From positions 226,930 to 290,929 of the forward strand of contig JAGFNQ010000848.1 in NCBI GenBank assembly GCA_024364735.1: a DNA stretch of 64,000 bases, given 5' to 3'. How positions within the stretch are numbered: position 1 is the first letter of the stretch; each line of letters starts with the position of its first letter. This DNA comes from Boesenbergia rotunda (Eukaryota; Streptophyta; Magnoliopsida; Zingiberales; Zingiberaceae). Of the stretch, positions 24,063 to 35,790 are shown in pieces. Made by a program: the position numbers and the translations under genes. The notes under the pieces were generated by a model, which was not told the DNA's origin, searched no databases, and saw only the letters and a program-made list of their open reading frames with translations.

Positions 24063-24551
24063 GAGTAGCAGTTCGACGTCGGAAGTAAAAAAGAAATGAT
24101 AAAAAGCCGAGGGCGAAAGACCTACTTATAGGGCCGAGCAAGCAATATCGGTCGTCCGATGGTGATCCGGAGAAAAGGCGGGAAAGGATCTGGGCCGTCC
24201 GATTAAACCTAGATAATTCCTGTGGCACGGTGTCACACGTGTGTGTCGTTCACTTGTCACGTTAGGCGGTAGACACTTCATTACTCGGGGGACCAATAGC
24301 CATCCGACACGTGGCCCCAGCAGTTAATGTGGTAATTAAGGAGGAAGATACGAATTGGCTCGGCTCAGGTTGGGGATAAGACAGAAAAGACAGTTGAGGT
24401 GATATTGACATGCCGATCAGGCAATCGGGCGTCCAGGTGTGAAGGTTGGTCAGGTGCGCAAACCACTTGGGTGCGCCAGACTTGCTTTCAATTAATAGTC
24501 CGGTTAGTCAGATTCGGTGCCTCCTTCGACTAGACTTGAAGGGAATGCTTA
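24063..24551 (+). other. TAT1 region between antisense gene and 3' LTR
   Basis: No gene on the plus strand. It would hold the antisense promoter and the element's polypurine tract. I see purine-rich stretches (for example 24340..24350) but no clear tract directly at 24551. Confidence 0.5.
24125..24130 (-). promoter_or_regulatory. TATA box of the TAT1 antisense gene
   Basis: The minus strand reads GGCCCTATAAGTAGG here, 63 bases before ATG 24062. This is a good plant TATA context and is outside the LTR. Confidence 0.5.
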
Positions 24552-25485
24552 TGATCTCGACATAGCTCACTTGTAGCTCGGCCGGCCAACCTGGCGCCAC
24601 ATCAGGTTGGGTCTAGACCGTGGGTCCCCTGGCCTAGGCGATCCGAGTCGTCCGGGCGAGCAACCGGTCAAATATAGCCTGGCCCGTTCTAATTGGGAAC
24701 CTCAAGAGTTTGACCCCGACCGATATGCACATGACGTTGAGGGGTACCGACTGCCGAGCCGGAGAACTCCCAAGCCCCTAACCACCCGACCCTAGGTTGA
24801 GTCGGGTTAGTCAAATCCGAGCGCTCCATGACTTGGAAAGCACACTGACTCAATCTTGGAAGTAATGGCTGCACAACCAAGGTTCACTCGGCGTCGCCGG
24901 TTGACTCTCCCATTCGAGATTTGGCATAACCCCCCACGGAGACCTACTCTCTAACACAATACTAACAGAAGTGGTACGGGAGTCAGCGCAGGCCTGACAT
25001 CGTTCGTGCCCGAATCGCGAGTATCTCGCTAACACAGTGATCCTCCTGTCATACCCTTGCACTTCGTACCACGACAACCTATGCTTGTATCATACTAAGC
25101 GGCGCCGGACGGCACTCGTCAATGAGCTGATAGCGGCCCGTGCCTTACTCTCGCATGCGACACCTTACCCTGACACCGCATGCAACACCTTGCCCCTGCT
25201 CTTGCATACGGCAAAAGGTGTCAGGTCGGGCAGAAGCTGTCAGCTTCCTTGGCTATATAAGCCTCTCCGCTTTTCACTTCGTAGGTACGCGCAATAGTGC
25301 TTCTTTGCTACTGTTCCATTGCTTTGCTCTCTTCTCGCGGAGACTGACTTGACCGTCTGAGGGCCTTGTCGGGGACTTTTTCCGGTGGGTTGCTAATAGT
25401 CACTTTCCTACAGGTCGAGACCAGCATCAGCAATACTCTACTCTGCTCTGCTCTTGGGAGTCCACCTCACTCTGCGACAGGATCA
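24552..25485 (+). repeat. TAT1 3' LTR
   Basis: TGATCTCGAC to GGATCA, 934 bp, homologous to 8109..9016. It carries a short extra segment near 25180 (CTTGCCCCTGCTCTTGCATA). Followed by TSD AATAT. Confidence 0.9.
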
Positions 25486-25490
25486 AATAT

Positions 25491-25854
25491 CATTTTGAAA
25501 ATCAATTTCTTCCATTTTCAATGACTGTTTTGAAGAAATAGTTTATAAGTGTTATCGTACACAAAATAATTTAAAATGAATTACTATAGATTAAGAGTTG
25601 AGTTGAGCCATGCGAAGCTAGTGTTCAAGATAGCATATCAAACTCAAAAATATTATTATTTGTAGTGTCATCAATTTAGATTGGTCTGTCAGATTGGCTT
25701 GGTCTGTAATTAATTTAAACAGATTTAGTTAAAATTTTAATAAATCATTTACAAATAGGGATAAACGGATCAACTCGGTCGAGTTACAGGTCCAGACAGG
25801 TTGAGAAGAAAAAAATACATGAACAACTCAAAATAAAAATAAGATTTCAGCTTA
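25491..25854. other. Non-coding flank between TAT1 and the foldback element
   Basis: AT-rich, no gene. About 170 bases from 25491 resemble 28095..28250 (shared phrases: TAGTTTATAAGT, GCCATGCGA, GCTAGT). Confidence 0.6.
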
Positions 25855-26426
25855 AAATTTATTCGGCAATTTATCAAAAGGCGTACTTAAAAATTGGAAA
25901 TTATCAATTACGTATCATAGTTTCTATTTTATCAAAGGGCACATGTCTTTATGTGAACTTCCTTTTATACCCTCCTTCTAACTGCTGTCTTTCTTATTCT
26001 CTCTCTCAACAACAAATTTTGAGACGGTAGCACGTGACTTTTATTTTAAAATAATATATTATGAAATCGACGCTAAAAACGTAAGATAAAAATTAAAAAA
26101 ATATTTCAGTTAAAAATAATTCATCCAACGTGATTTAAAAATATAAATAAATAATTTTTATATTTGATTAATAAAAATTAATATATTAAATAATATTTAA
26201 TATATATATTAATATATATAAAAAATTCAAAAAAAACGTATGCTGCAGCAATAAAAAAAACAAAAAAAATTCAAAAATAAAACGAATTCAGAATTTAAAA
26301 AAAGGAAAAAAAATTCAAAAAAAAAATGAATTGAGAAATCAAAAAGAAAACGCAAAAAAAATTCAAAAAAAAAACGAATTCAGAAATTAAAAAAAACGTT
26401 GCTGCAGAAATTTTAAAAAAAAAACT

Positions 26427-26560
26427 GGGCCTAAAATATTTTATTTCAGGCCCACGCTGGGCCTGAAATATTTTTATTTCAGGCCCAGCTTGGGCCTGAA
26501 ATATTTTATTTCAGGCCCATGTTGGGCCTGAAATCTTTTGATTCAGGCCCGACGTGGAAT
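26427..26560. repeat. Palindromic GGGCCTGAAAT / ATTTCAGGCCC units, left arm
   Basis: Four consecutive palindromic units of about 34 bases, each TGGGCCTGAAAT, a T/A core, then ATTTCAGGCCCA. The right arm has fewer (27195..27262). Confidence 0.85.
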
Positions 26561-27194
26561 CAAAATTTTTTTTATTTTAAAAATATATTAATATATAAAA
26601 AAACCTATCAAAACACTTAATTTGAAATTAAAATGCAGGGTCTAAAGTCACGCTAGGAGGGTTTGAACATAGATGTGATGTCCATCAGTGAATTTTGGTC
26701 AAAACCCACTGATATTTCTAAACTACTCCTATTTGATTTGTTGTGACGAACCACCTTTCGTTACTTACTTAAGCTTTAAGTTACTACTACTTGGCTTCCC
26801 TTAACTTGCTCTAAAATTTTTTTTTCTTCCTTCTCTTTTTTTTTTCAAAAAAAACAAAACAACTTTCATTTTATTTGCTTTGCCAGGATTTGACCAAAAC
26901 TCACTGATGGTCCTCCCATATTTGGATTTCTGAAAACTCCATATCAATAGAGAGGGTAGAGGTAGGAGATGATGTTTTAGGTGTCCAAACATCTATATAT
27001 TAGATATCACAAATCAAATAGGAGTAGTTTAGAAATATCAGTGGGTTTTGACCAAAATTCACTGATGGACATCAAATCTATGTTCAGGCCCTCCTAGTGT
27101 GATTTCAGACCCTGCATTTTAATTTTAAATTAAGTGTTTTGATAGGTTTTTTTATATATTAATATATTTTTGAAATAAAAAAAATTTTGATTCC

Positions 27195-27262
27195 ACGTCG
27201 GGCCTGAATCAAAAGATTTCAGGCCCAACGTGGGCCTGAAATATTTTATTTCAGGCCCAGTT
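27195..27262. repeat. Palindromic GGGCCTGAAAT units, right arm
   Basis: About two units, against four in the left arm. The arms have diverged by unit number here. Confidence 0.8.
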
Positions 27263-27827
27263 TTTTTTTAAATTTCTGCAGCAACGTTTTTTTAATTTTT
27301 GAATTCGTTTTTTTTTGAATTTTTTTTGCGTTTTCTTTTTGATTTCTCAATTCGTTTTTTTTTGAATTTTTTTTACGTTTTTTTAATTCTGAATTCGTTT
27401 TATTTTTGAATTAATTTTTGTTTTTTTTATTGCTGCAGCATACGTTTTTTTTGAATTTTTTATATATATTAATATATTTATTAAATATTATTTAATATAT
27501 TAATTTTTATTAATCAAATATAAAAATTATTTATTTATATTTTTAAATCACGTTGTATGAGTTATTTTTAACTGAAATATTTTTTTAATTTTTATCTTAC
27601 GTTTTTAGCGTCGATTTCATAATATATTATTTTAAAATAAAAGTCACGTGCTACCGTCTCGAAATTTGTTGCTGAGAGAGAGAATGAGAAAGACAGCAGT
27701 TAGAAGGAAGGGTATAAAAGGAAGTTCACATAAAGGCATGCGCCCTTTGGTAAAATAGAAACTATGATACGAAATTGGTAATTTCCAATTCTTAGGTACG
27801 CCTTTTGGTAAATTGTCGAAATTTATT

Positions 27828-29778
27828 TATGATATTAAGAAATTCAATGAATTATAAGAATTTTCTATATTTTTTTTATTTTTAATGGAGTGACACCTAA
27901 CTCACAAGCCAACCTCAGTTGGTCTGGATTAGAGATTTCTCAACTGAATAGGATAGTGGGTCGTCCCACTAGCACTATTAAATAATGGGTTTTTGACGAG
28001 TCAGTCTACCTTGCCACAAATTGGCATGTTTGACGGCTCTGATTGATTGCACATGTTGCAAAGGTTGTCATCTATGGATGTATTCGCTCATTCAATATGA
28101 TATTGAAAGTCAATTTCATCTATTTTCAATCACTTTTTTCTACAAATAGTTTATAAGTCTTATTGTAGTCATAATGATGCAAGATGAATAGATATATACT
28201 TACAGAGGAACTTAGCCATGCGATGCTAGTTTTGAAGGTCCAAGATGTCAAGCACTAAAACTTGATCATCATGCAAATCCTATATTGTTTGCACGTCTAT
28301 TGATGCGTGAAACCCCAATTATGAAAACTTGTTACCAGAATTAATTCATGTATTATTAAGTATAGTTTTTTTTCTTCTAACTTACCGATCAAGTTTCTTC
28401 ATTAACTTACGTTTCCAAGTATCATTGATTATCTAGACTTGCATAAATGCCTTTTTAATTAAAACACGTATTCGAGTAAAAGTTATGTTAAGACTCGTGC
28501 AAGCTAGAAGAGGGTGAATAACTTTGATTGCTTCTCGTGTTGATCTTGTGCTCGTCGTTTGAATGCCCAACAGAAACTTGAATCAATACCGATGACATAT
28601 CCACAACTCCAAAATTTACTTAATTTGTATATGCCTCTAAGGCCACTAATCCAATACATACTCCTAATGATCTCTCTTTACTATGAGCATCTCCTTTTTG
28701 ATACCTTTTCGAGGTGGAGAAGCCTCCGACAACATATTCTCACCAGAACACACTATGAAAAGGAATACAAAGACAAATGATATCGAAAATGATTTTACAA
28801 TGAGGAACATGCTTTCAATACATTCTTACTGCTTTGAAATGTCTTTTATTGATCCGAAAATGCACCAGCACTTCACCTCAGAATCTTCAAGAATCGACCT
28901 CTTCAAATATTCACGAACCCCCCTCTAGCACACTATTCACCACCTGTCTAGTGCTTTCTTGATCTAATAAAGTTTAAAAGTTAATGGAAAATAATACATA
29001 ATTTTTCATGGTAACTTTGTTTTCTTCTTCCTAGATAAGTGACTACATAGCCATTAATGTGGGTGACTACACATTCTATATTTAATAAATTCACTATCTT
29101 CATTCAAAAATCATGTAGTTATTTATATAATTATAAACATAAACCCCTAATCAATTTTTTTTACTATAGAATTTATTAGTCATTATGTTATCAGTAGGGA
29201 ATAATTCTAACATCAATTGACTAATATCATCATAACATCATTCTAAGAAATGATATTTTGCCTTGATGTTTAATAGCCTTGAAATAATTGATAGCTGGGA
29301 ATGACTAGAAGGAATTCATTCTCACAATTCTCTTTCACTAACCTTTAATATACCTTAATCTTTAATATACTGTAATATTAGATGATAATTTCTCTAGGGA
29401 AATAGGGCCAAATGAGAAGCACCAGAAGGTCCAATTGACTTAAACAAATAAGGCTTTCCATGACAGTACTAATTGTAATAATTTGAAACAAATCTATTTT
29501 TATCTAGATGTATTGTATTCTTACCAACGAAATTGTAATTTTATATTTGCAATGATTACTTGAACAACGTAACTAATCTCCATCCAAATAGTTTGGATGA
29601 CGCTTAGCGAAGTTCACAAACTTTTCGACTCTATCAAAATATTCATCAGTGATAAATCTATTTACTAACTTATTATACATCCAAGTTTTATTCATATATA
29701 TTATAATCATGAAAAATAACTTTGCACTATTATTAAATGAGTAAAACTAAACATGCATATAGTTAAATTTGAACTTAA
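27828..29778. other. AT-rich region without a supported gene
   Basis: Contains the second copy of the TAT1 target-site flank (28083..28250). Around 28500..28930 are phrases typical of copia LTR termini (AGAGGGTGAATAACTTTGATTG; ACCCCCCTCTAGCACACTATTC), probably old LTR debris. 29000..29778 shows nothing recognisable. Confidence 0.5.
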
Positions 29779-30695
29779 TGTTGGATCGTGGTCAACCGAC
29801 AAGAGGGGTAAATTACCCCTGAAATAAATATATAAAATCATTTGTCTAACTTTGACAATGATATTTGTTAGTCCAAGCAGAAATAATAATCATAAATAAA
29901 TAAATCAAACTGAAAGAAAAGAGCCAATAAGAATTTACTTGGTTTGGAACCGAGGAGGTTGTTAATCCAAGGATGAATATCGTTCGATTCTCCTGAATAT
30001 ATTTCCTTTGGGCGGAGAAGCCTCTTACACGTGGAAATCTCAGAAAAAGAAGAAGAAACTATTCTAAACTCGTTTGCTAATGCTTGGAATGCAATGAATA
30101 AAACAAACTTAGCTTCAAGGATCTATCTATAACCCCGGTGAAATATATCCATTTGTTGACGTGGCGGATATTGGACATGCGAGAGGTCTTGGGCGCCTGA
30201 CACATGGCCCGAGGCCTTATCCAAAGCCAATGGCTGAATTTTGCCTTCTTGGGCGCCTGATAGCACACAGGCGCCTAGTGGTCAGGCGCCCATGAGGTTA
30301 CGGGCGCCCAGCAGTGACTTTGGTCAGCCAATGCTGACCAGTCTCTAGCTTGACTTGCTTCGTCTTCTTAGGTGATTTCTGGTTAACCAGAGTTAGACTC
30401 ACCCGAACCCGATTCTGGCCTTTTGCCCCTCGAGCGTCCTTCCTCTCGACTTCTCATCCCTCGAACACCACACACGTCCTTCTCGCTCCACTGGTGTATT
30501 CTTCCGCAGAACTCCACGTCCCTCGGATGCACCGAGCTCGTCAGCTCCCATTCCGTGCCATCATTCTCAACCGTTGCATCTTCCGCTTGACTTCCTGCGC
30601 TCCTATGTTCTTGTACACTTAGACACAGGGATTAAACACACCAGAATTTGACTTAAATTAGTTGATCACATCAAAATCAACCTGGAGTACTTACA
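29779..30695 (-). repeat. S1 3' LTR (917 bp)
   Basis: Minus strand TGTAAGTACTCC to CGATCCAACA. Contains GGGCGCC/GGCGCC palindromes near 30185..30310. Confidence 0.8.
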
Positions 30696-31627
30696 ATCTC
30701 CCCCTTTTTGATATGCATCAACTCGAGTTAAGTTAGGGTAAAAGAAATTTAAAAAAAACATGCATAAATGTGCAACCATGTAATTTCTTAAAAAAAATGA
30801 AATTTAAAGTCTACCCTTTAACTTAACACTACTCTACCCTTTAACTTAATACTACTTCTCCCCCTTTGATCACATAAAAAAAAATAAACAGTTAAGGGAA
30901 AGAAACAAAGTTTAAATCATTTTTCAGAAGAAGTTATCCATATTTTTTGTTTAAAATCTTTTTAAAGTAAATTTTTCATGAATTGATAGAACCCAAAAAA
31001 CCTTAAACAAATGTTTCAAAAACAGTTATCCAAAAAAACATAAGATACTGAAAAAAAAATCAACATTTTAAAATAGTTTTTGGAATCCAATATAAATTAT
31101 TACCAATTGGGGTTATCAAAAATTTAGATGGAATATCTGATCTGGGTATTTTTACAATTTGACCCTTGTGATATCTAAAATTTCAGTTGAGTTTTCCATA
31201 ATATTTGATTTTTAAATTTTGTAAATATTTTGAACATGAATAATTGTTTTTCAAATTTTCATTATCAAATTTTATTTTATCAAACATTTCTATTGGGCAA
31301 GAAAAAGATAATTATTTTTTTCAAACCATTATTTTTATTTTTTAATTTGTAAATGAATTTTAACATGACTTTTATTCCAGAATAAAGTTGATCGGGAGGT
31401 AGAAAACGTACCTCACTTACCATATCACTTTTGAAGCCCGAAGCTCCCCCTTCGTCGCTTCTGTCCTCTGAAGTGGCTCCCCTTCATCGATGCTCTCATC
31501 TTCTTAGTATGATATCATCAGGGCAAGTTCAGCGTGTTCTTCGAGATCTGAATCATCCGATGAAGACTTGTCCCACGTCGTCTTTAGGTTGTGTATCTTT
31601 TTCTTGGGTGCCCCTTTCGCTTTATTT

Positions 31628-32453
31628 TTACCTTTGGGGCAGTTTTCCTTCACGTGTCCTTCTTCGTTGCAGTTGTAACATCAGATCTTTCTTTGCTTTT
31701 TTACCCTGCACTTTATTAAATTTTTTAGTCTTAAAGTATTTAGACAACTTTATTACCATGTATGCCATATTTTCATTACTTTCTAAATAATTCTCTTCAT
31801 GTTGGATCCTCCTCGTGACTAGGACGATGTTGTCCGTTTTCTTTATTCCTGCACATCTGGATTCGTGAAATTCTAGAGTTGAAAAAAGTTCTTCTAAGGT
31901 ACTTACCTCAAGGACCTTAGAAATGTAATATGCGTCGATGATTGAACACCAGTTCGGGGTCCTCGGGAAAGCATTCAATGCACACCTTTGCGTATCCTGA
32001 TTGCTTACCATTTCTATGAGATTGTTGAGTTCTGTCATCAGCTCCTTGATCTTGGCATGAAGTGTGCAACTGACTCTCCTTCTTCTAGTTAAAGGTTGCT
32101 GAGCTGATTTAGAAGCTGATCTCTTTTTGCCAATTTTGCTTCGGAGGCACATTCATGGAGTTTAAGGAACTTCTCCCAAAGTTCCTTCGCTACTTGGTAG
32201 TTGTCAATTCGGTTGACTTCTTGTATAGGCCAGCGATGGTATTTTGCTTTTCCTTTGCCACGAAGTCAGCCTATTCCCTTTTAGTCCATAGGCTTTCGTC
32301 CTTGGGTTTGTTGTTGGCATTTATTGGAGTTGCAAAATCATTTTTCATTATTAAAAGTAATTCAAAATCGATTTTGAAAAATACCTGCATTTTGCATTTC
32401 CAGCTCGCGAACTCTCCCTGGAACTTAGGCGGGTAGATAAATGGTCCGACCAT
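31628..32453 (-). pseudogene. S1 gag, decayed
   Basis: The N-terminal block (32271..32453) has PPKFQGEFASWKCKM, the SIRE-type gag start. The middle block (31628..32152) has ELMTELNNL, CALNAFPRT and ELFSTLEFHE, matching S2 gag (ELMNGLHAI, YALNAFPRT, ELFSELELHE). The zinc knuckle CYNCNEEGHVKENC is intact near 31630..31680 but in another frame than the middle block, so at least one frameshift lies upstream of it. Between the blocks there are further breaks. Gag packages the RNA into particles; this copy is dead. Confidence 0.75.
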
Positions 32454-32512
32454 TTTGTAATTGCTTCAGACGGCGGTTAGTCCTTCTAGAGCTTCCTGAC
32501 TCTGGTACCACT

Positions 32513-32646
32513 TGTTGATCATGGTCAACTGGCAAGAGGGGAGTGAATTGCCCCTGAAATAAATATAAAAAATCTTTTATCTAACTTTGACAATGATATT
32601 TGTTAGTTCAAGCAGAAATAATAATCATAAATAAATAAAGCAAACT
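32513..32646 (-). repeat. S1 5' LTR fragment
   Basis: Last 134 bases of the LTR next to primer site TGGTACCAGAG, cut at 32647 by the TkA LTR end. Confidence 0.8.
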
Positions 32647-35343
32647 TGTCACGCCCTCAGAGGCACATGCTTGCTCGAAAATCGGGCAGCATCTCCCCTA
32701 TACGGTGAACAATATGGGGCAATTATACAAAATACCTCACCAATATAGCTTAGCCACAAGCGGCTGACATCACAATAATAAGAAGTGAACACATCCACGG
32801 AGTTTATATCGAAACAAAATAATGATGGGTGGCTCAGCCACCTTAAACATAAAAGAAAATCACAACCAACGAGAACTCAAAAGTCTCTGTCATAATAATA
32901 ACAAAACCAGTTCAATAACTGATAAACAAATGAAATGCGAAAAATTAACACAATACCGAAATAGAAACCGCGAAAACAAACCGACAAGGTGGGACTGAGG
33001 GGCTGGCAACTGGATCATCTCCTGGCTCCAAGCAAAACATCTACCTGCTACCTAAAACAAAAATAGGTGGTAGCGGTGGTGAGTCCAGGCGGACTCTGCA
33101 GGTATATGAGTAGACAATAAGCATGACATAACAACAAGGTATAATATGTAGAGAATCCAACAGGGTACAGTCCATAAGGAATATAGGAACCTAAACATGC
33201 ATAACATATATCGAACAATAGGTTATAAAACTGAATAACAACTAAATATGCGTAAAATAACGCAACAACAATAAAACCAAGATATAGATGCATGTCAATC
33301 ATGTGCAACAACAATAGCTCATATAAGTGCATCAAACACAAACAAATGCATAAAAGAAATACGTATGCATATGATGCAATGACATGTGTCACCCCTGACG
33401 CCAGTCAAGCCGCCAACACATCTCATTTGTGTGACCGAGTGGGTAGGGCTGTGACAACTGTACGCACTCCAACAACAAATAGCACAGAAGGTGTGGTTGA
33501 GTGGACAGGATGATTGAGAGCTTACACTACAAACCCCTGTACATAGGGGGAGCTACTACAGCTACAATATCCCTCGAAAAACAACGGTGAGGGTGAGCAA
33601 CCAACAGCTCTAATATCCTTCTAAAAACAACGGTGAGGGTGTCACTGTTTGGCATAATAGGACAGATGCTCGCACTCTAATAACTACCACGACAACAAGT
33701 GGTTGAGTGAATCGAGCAACAATATGACTAACGACGACTTAACCAAATGTAAGCCTAACAGTTGTTAGTATGCAACGTGCAAGTATGGTGCATGCTATAC
33801 GATACACGAACAACCGGAGAAACAACGATGCAATAAAATCCAATGAGTATACGATGCATCAATACAACCAACCAGAAATCGTAAACTAACGATTATGCAC
33901 CTACACTAATAGGTAGGATATTTCTAATGCCAAATAAACCTAATTGTGTTTAATGGACTTCTAAGTGCTCGCGTACAAACGACACTTTACAGAATAGAAA
34001 AACTAATAGAGGACTGTACGGATACAAATTTGGAATACTCGAAGATCAACGAAGAAAAAGTATCAACGACGATATTAAAATAACAAACGACAAAGAACAA
34101 GGTCAAGCAATCTACTAGACAGAAGTTAGCCATGCTTTAAGGTAAACGAAACTACTCGAGTACAAAGGAGAAATACCCGCCTTATAATTGTAGAACGTAT
34201 ACGAACAGAACCTCCTAGAATCGACAACGTGAGTCCAAAGTCAAGGTCATGTATTAAGGATAAAGTTTAGCTATTTATAAAAATTATTAGAAATAGCTAA
34301 ACTACATATAAGCAAATAACTATATATATATAACAACTAATTAAACTAAATGCAAAACTTATAAATTACGGCAAGTGCTTTATCAAAGTTTACCATTAAA
34401 CCATCCAAACTGAGCACTATTAATTTAGCATCAATTCATCTATATTTATAGATAAACTTTCAAAATTGAAACTCATGGAACAAAGGAAACAGAAAACCGC
34501 CCAAATCAAAAGGAACCATATAGAATACAAGATACACCAATTTTATACTAAGGAGAGCTCTGTCAATATTTGATCCAACACCCCTAGTTCTCATTCTCTT
34601 TCGATCAACTAGTAATGAGAACAAGCATCAATCCAGCCGCCACCTTTGTAAACTCACGGCAAAATTCCAAACATCACAGAATCCAATTAAGGGTCTGATT
34701 CATGGCAAAATTCCAAACATCACAGAATGAAATCCAAATCCTAATAAAAAACTCACGGCAACCCAACTCACCCTTGTAAGCAAATTTCAAAACTCATAAT
34801 CAAAATCCAATTAAAACCTAATCAAGAATAGCACAGCCTTACCTTGACTTCAACTAGAGAGAAAAACCAAGGACGGGAAGTGGCGCTCGACTAGGGCTCC
34901 ACGTGAGGCAGCGACGCACGGCGTACGACGCCCTGTTCTTGCGCCGGAGAAGACAGAAGAAGGAGAAGCAGTTGGAGGGCAGCGGCGCCGGGAAAAGCTC
35001 GGCGGCGTTCGGCTAGGGTACTCGCTGCAGTGTTGGTGTCTAAACCAGTGAAGGAGAAGAAGAAGAACAGGGAGGAGATGTAGGCTGTGAAGATGTGGAA
35101 GATGGTTAGGAGGTCTCGGCGGTGGCGGGGGCTAGGGCTGCAACATCGAGGCAGAGAAGGGAATGAAACGGCGCAGAGAGGGAAGGGGTTTCTGGAGGAG
35201 TTAGGGCACGGGCTGAGTTTTTAGGGGTTTTATAACTGATTTTGGCATTTTACAAATAAGCTCAACAGATTTGTAAAATTGCAACTAGGCCCATAACTTT
35301 CGAAATTCACCTTTTTAACCCCATAAAAATTCGGTATTTAACA
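32647..35343 (-). repeat. TkA 3' LTR (2697 bp)
   Basis: Starts (minus) TGTTAAATACCG at 35343, ends GGGCGTGACA at 32647. No gene inside; small ORFs are noise. 34850..35200 is GC-rich and may be the promoter/leader part. Confidence 0.8.
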
Positions 35344-35463
35344 ATCTCCCCTACTAACTGTTGGTGCAGATTGCACCCAAGTCAAACCTGTGTTTTGATA
35401 TTGGCAAAAGGGTTCAAAAGTTAAGGGTTACTTGTTGTTTAACAAGTTTCTTGAGTGTACAGG

Positions 35464-35790
35464 AAAAAGCCCTAGCGAAGGAATGCTAGGCACTGGCGAA
35501 GGACTGCCAGACAGGAAAAGCCCTAGCAAAGGAATGTTAGGCACTGGCGAAGGACTGCCAGAATGGACGAGCCCTAGCGAAGGAATGCTAGGCACTGGCG
35601 AAGGGCTGCCAGAAGAAAAGACCTAGAGAAGGGCTGCTAGGCACCAAGCGAAGGGCAGCTTGGTAACTCAAGACCTGGCGAAGGACTGCTGGGCAAAAGT
35701 CCAACTGGAGGATCCGGTTGGCACTAGGTAAATTCTCCCGAGAGGAGTAGGTGAGGACGCATTCCCCTTGAGGGAACATTAGGCGTCGGT
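35464..35790 (+). repeat. Hairpin array in S2 5' LTR
   Basis: About eleven consecutive small inverted repeats, for example CCTAGCGAAGGAATGCTAGG, CTGGCGAAGGACTGCCAG, CCAAGCGAAGGGCAGCTTGG and TTCCCCTTGAGGGAA. Stems differ but stay complementary; the loop GAAGGRCT is mostly kept. The first three pairs also form a 51-bp tandem repeat. The 3' LTR has the same array from 42949. Confidence 0.85.

Larger units (their letters stand above)
8109..25485 (+). mobile_element. TAT1: non-autonomous Tat-like gypsy element with two nested insertions
   Basis: Two related LTRs (8109..9016 and 24552..25485) in the same orientation are flanked by AATAT at 8104..8108 and 25486..25490. Removing the nested solo LTR (9534..11587) and ANG1 (15026..23705), each with one TSD copy, leaves about 6.6 kb. 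The order is LTR, primer site, gag remnant, 117-bp array, antisense gene, LTR. There is no pol. Tat-lineage gypsy elements are known to carry extra ORFs, sometimes antisense, which fits. The two LTRs differ at roughly 12% of positions over the first 330 bases by hand count, so TAT1 is older than its insertions. Confidence 0.85.
25864..27818. mobile_element. Long inverted-repeat (foldback, Mutator-like) element
   Basis: Two arms of about 0.82-0.88 kb in inverted orientation (25864..26740 and 27004..27818) around a loop of about 265 bases. Ends read CGGCAATTTATCAAAAGG and, on the other strand, CGACAATTTACCAAAAGG. The flanks are a perfect 9-bp repeat AAATTTATT at 25855..25863 and 27819..27827, the size made by Mutator-like transposases. 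No transposase is encoded, so it is non-autonomous. Both arms carry a CACGTG box. A transcript would form an almost fully double-stranded hairpin. Confidence 0.88.
29779..32646 (-). mobile_element. S1: SIRE-like copia element with gag only, truncated by TkA
   Basis: Read on the minus strand. The 3' LTR is 29779..30695, preceded by polypurine AAAAAGGGGGAGAT (30696..30710). The gag lies at 31628..32453. A primer site TGGTACCAGAG (32500..32510) and 134 bases of the 5' LTR (32513..32646) follow; these bases match 29779..29913. TkA then cuts the LTR. Between LTRs there are only about 1.8 kb: no protease, integrase or reverse transcriptase. It is a gag-only derivative. Confidence 0.8.

Noticed and set aside
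28559..28928. Possible host exon at 28559..28928
   Set aside because: Two overlapping frames, no domain; phrases resemble degraded copia LTR ends.
35432..35626. Small repeat protein with SPSEGMLGTGEGLP units
   Set aside because: It lies in U3 of the S2 LTR and is duplicated in the 3' LTR; the repeat is explained by the hairpin array.
35464..35790. CRISPR- or integron-like array of short palindromes
   Set aside because: The hairpins abut with no unique spacers and sit inside an LTR; explained as a hairpin array.
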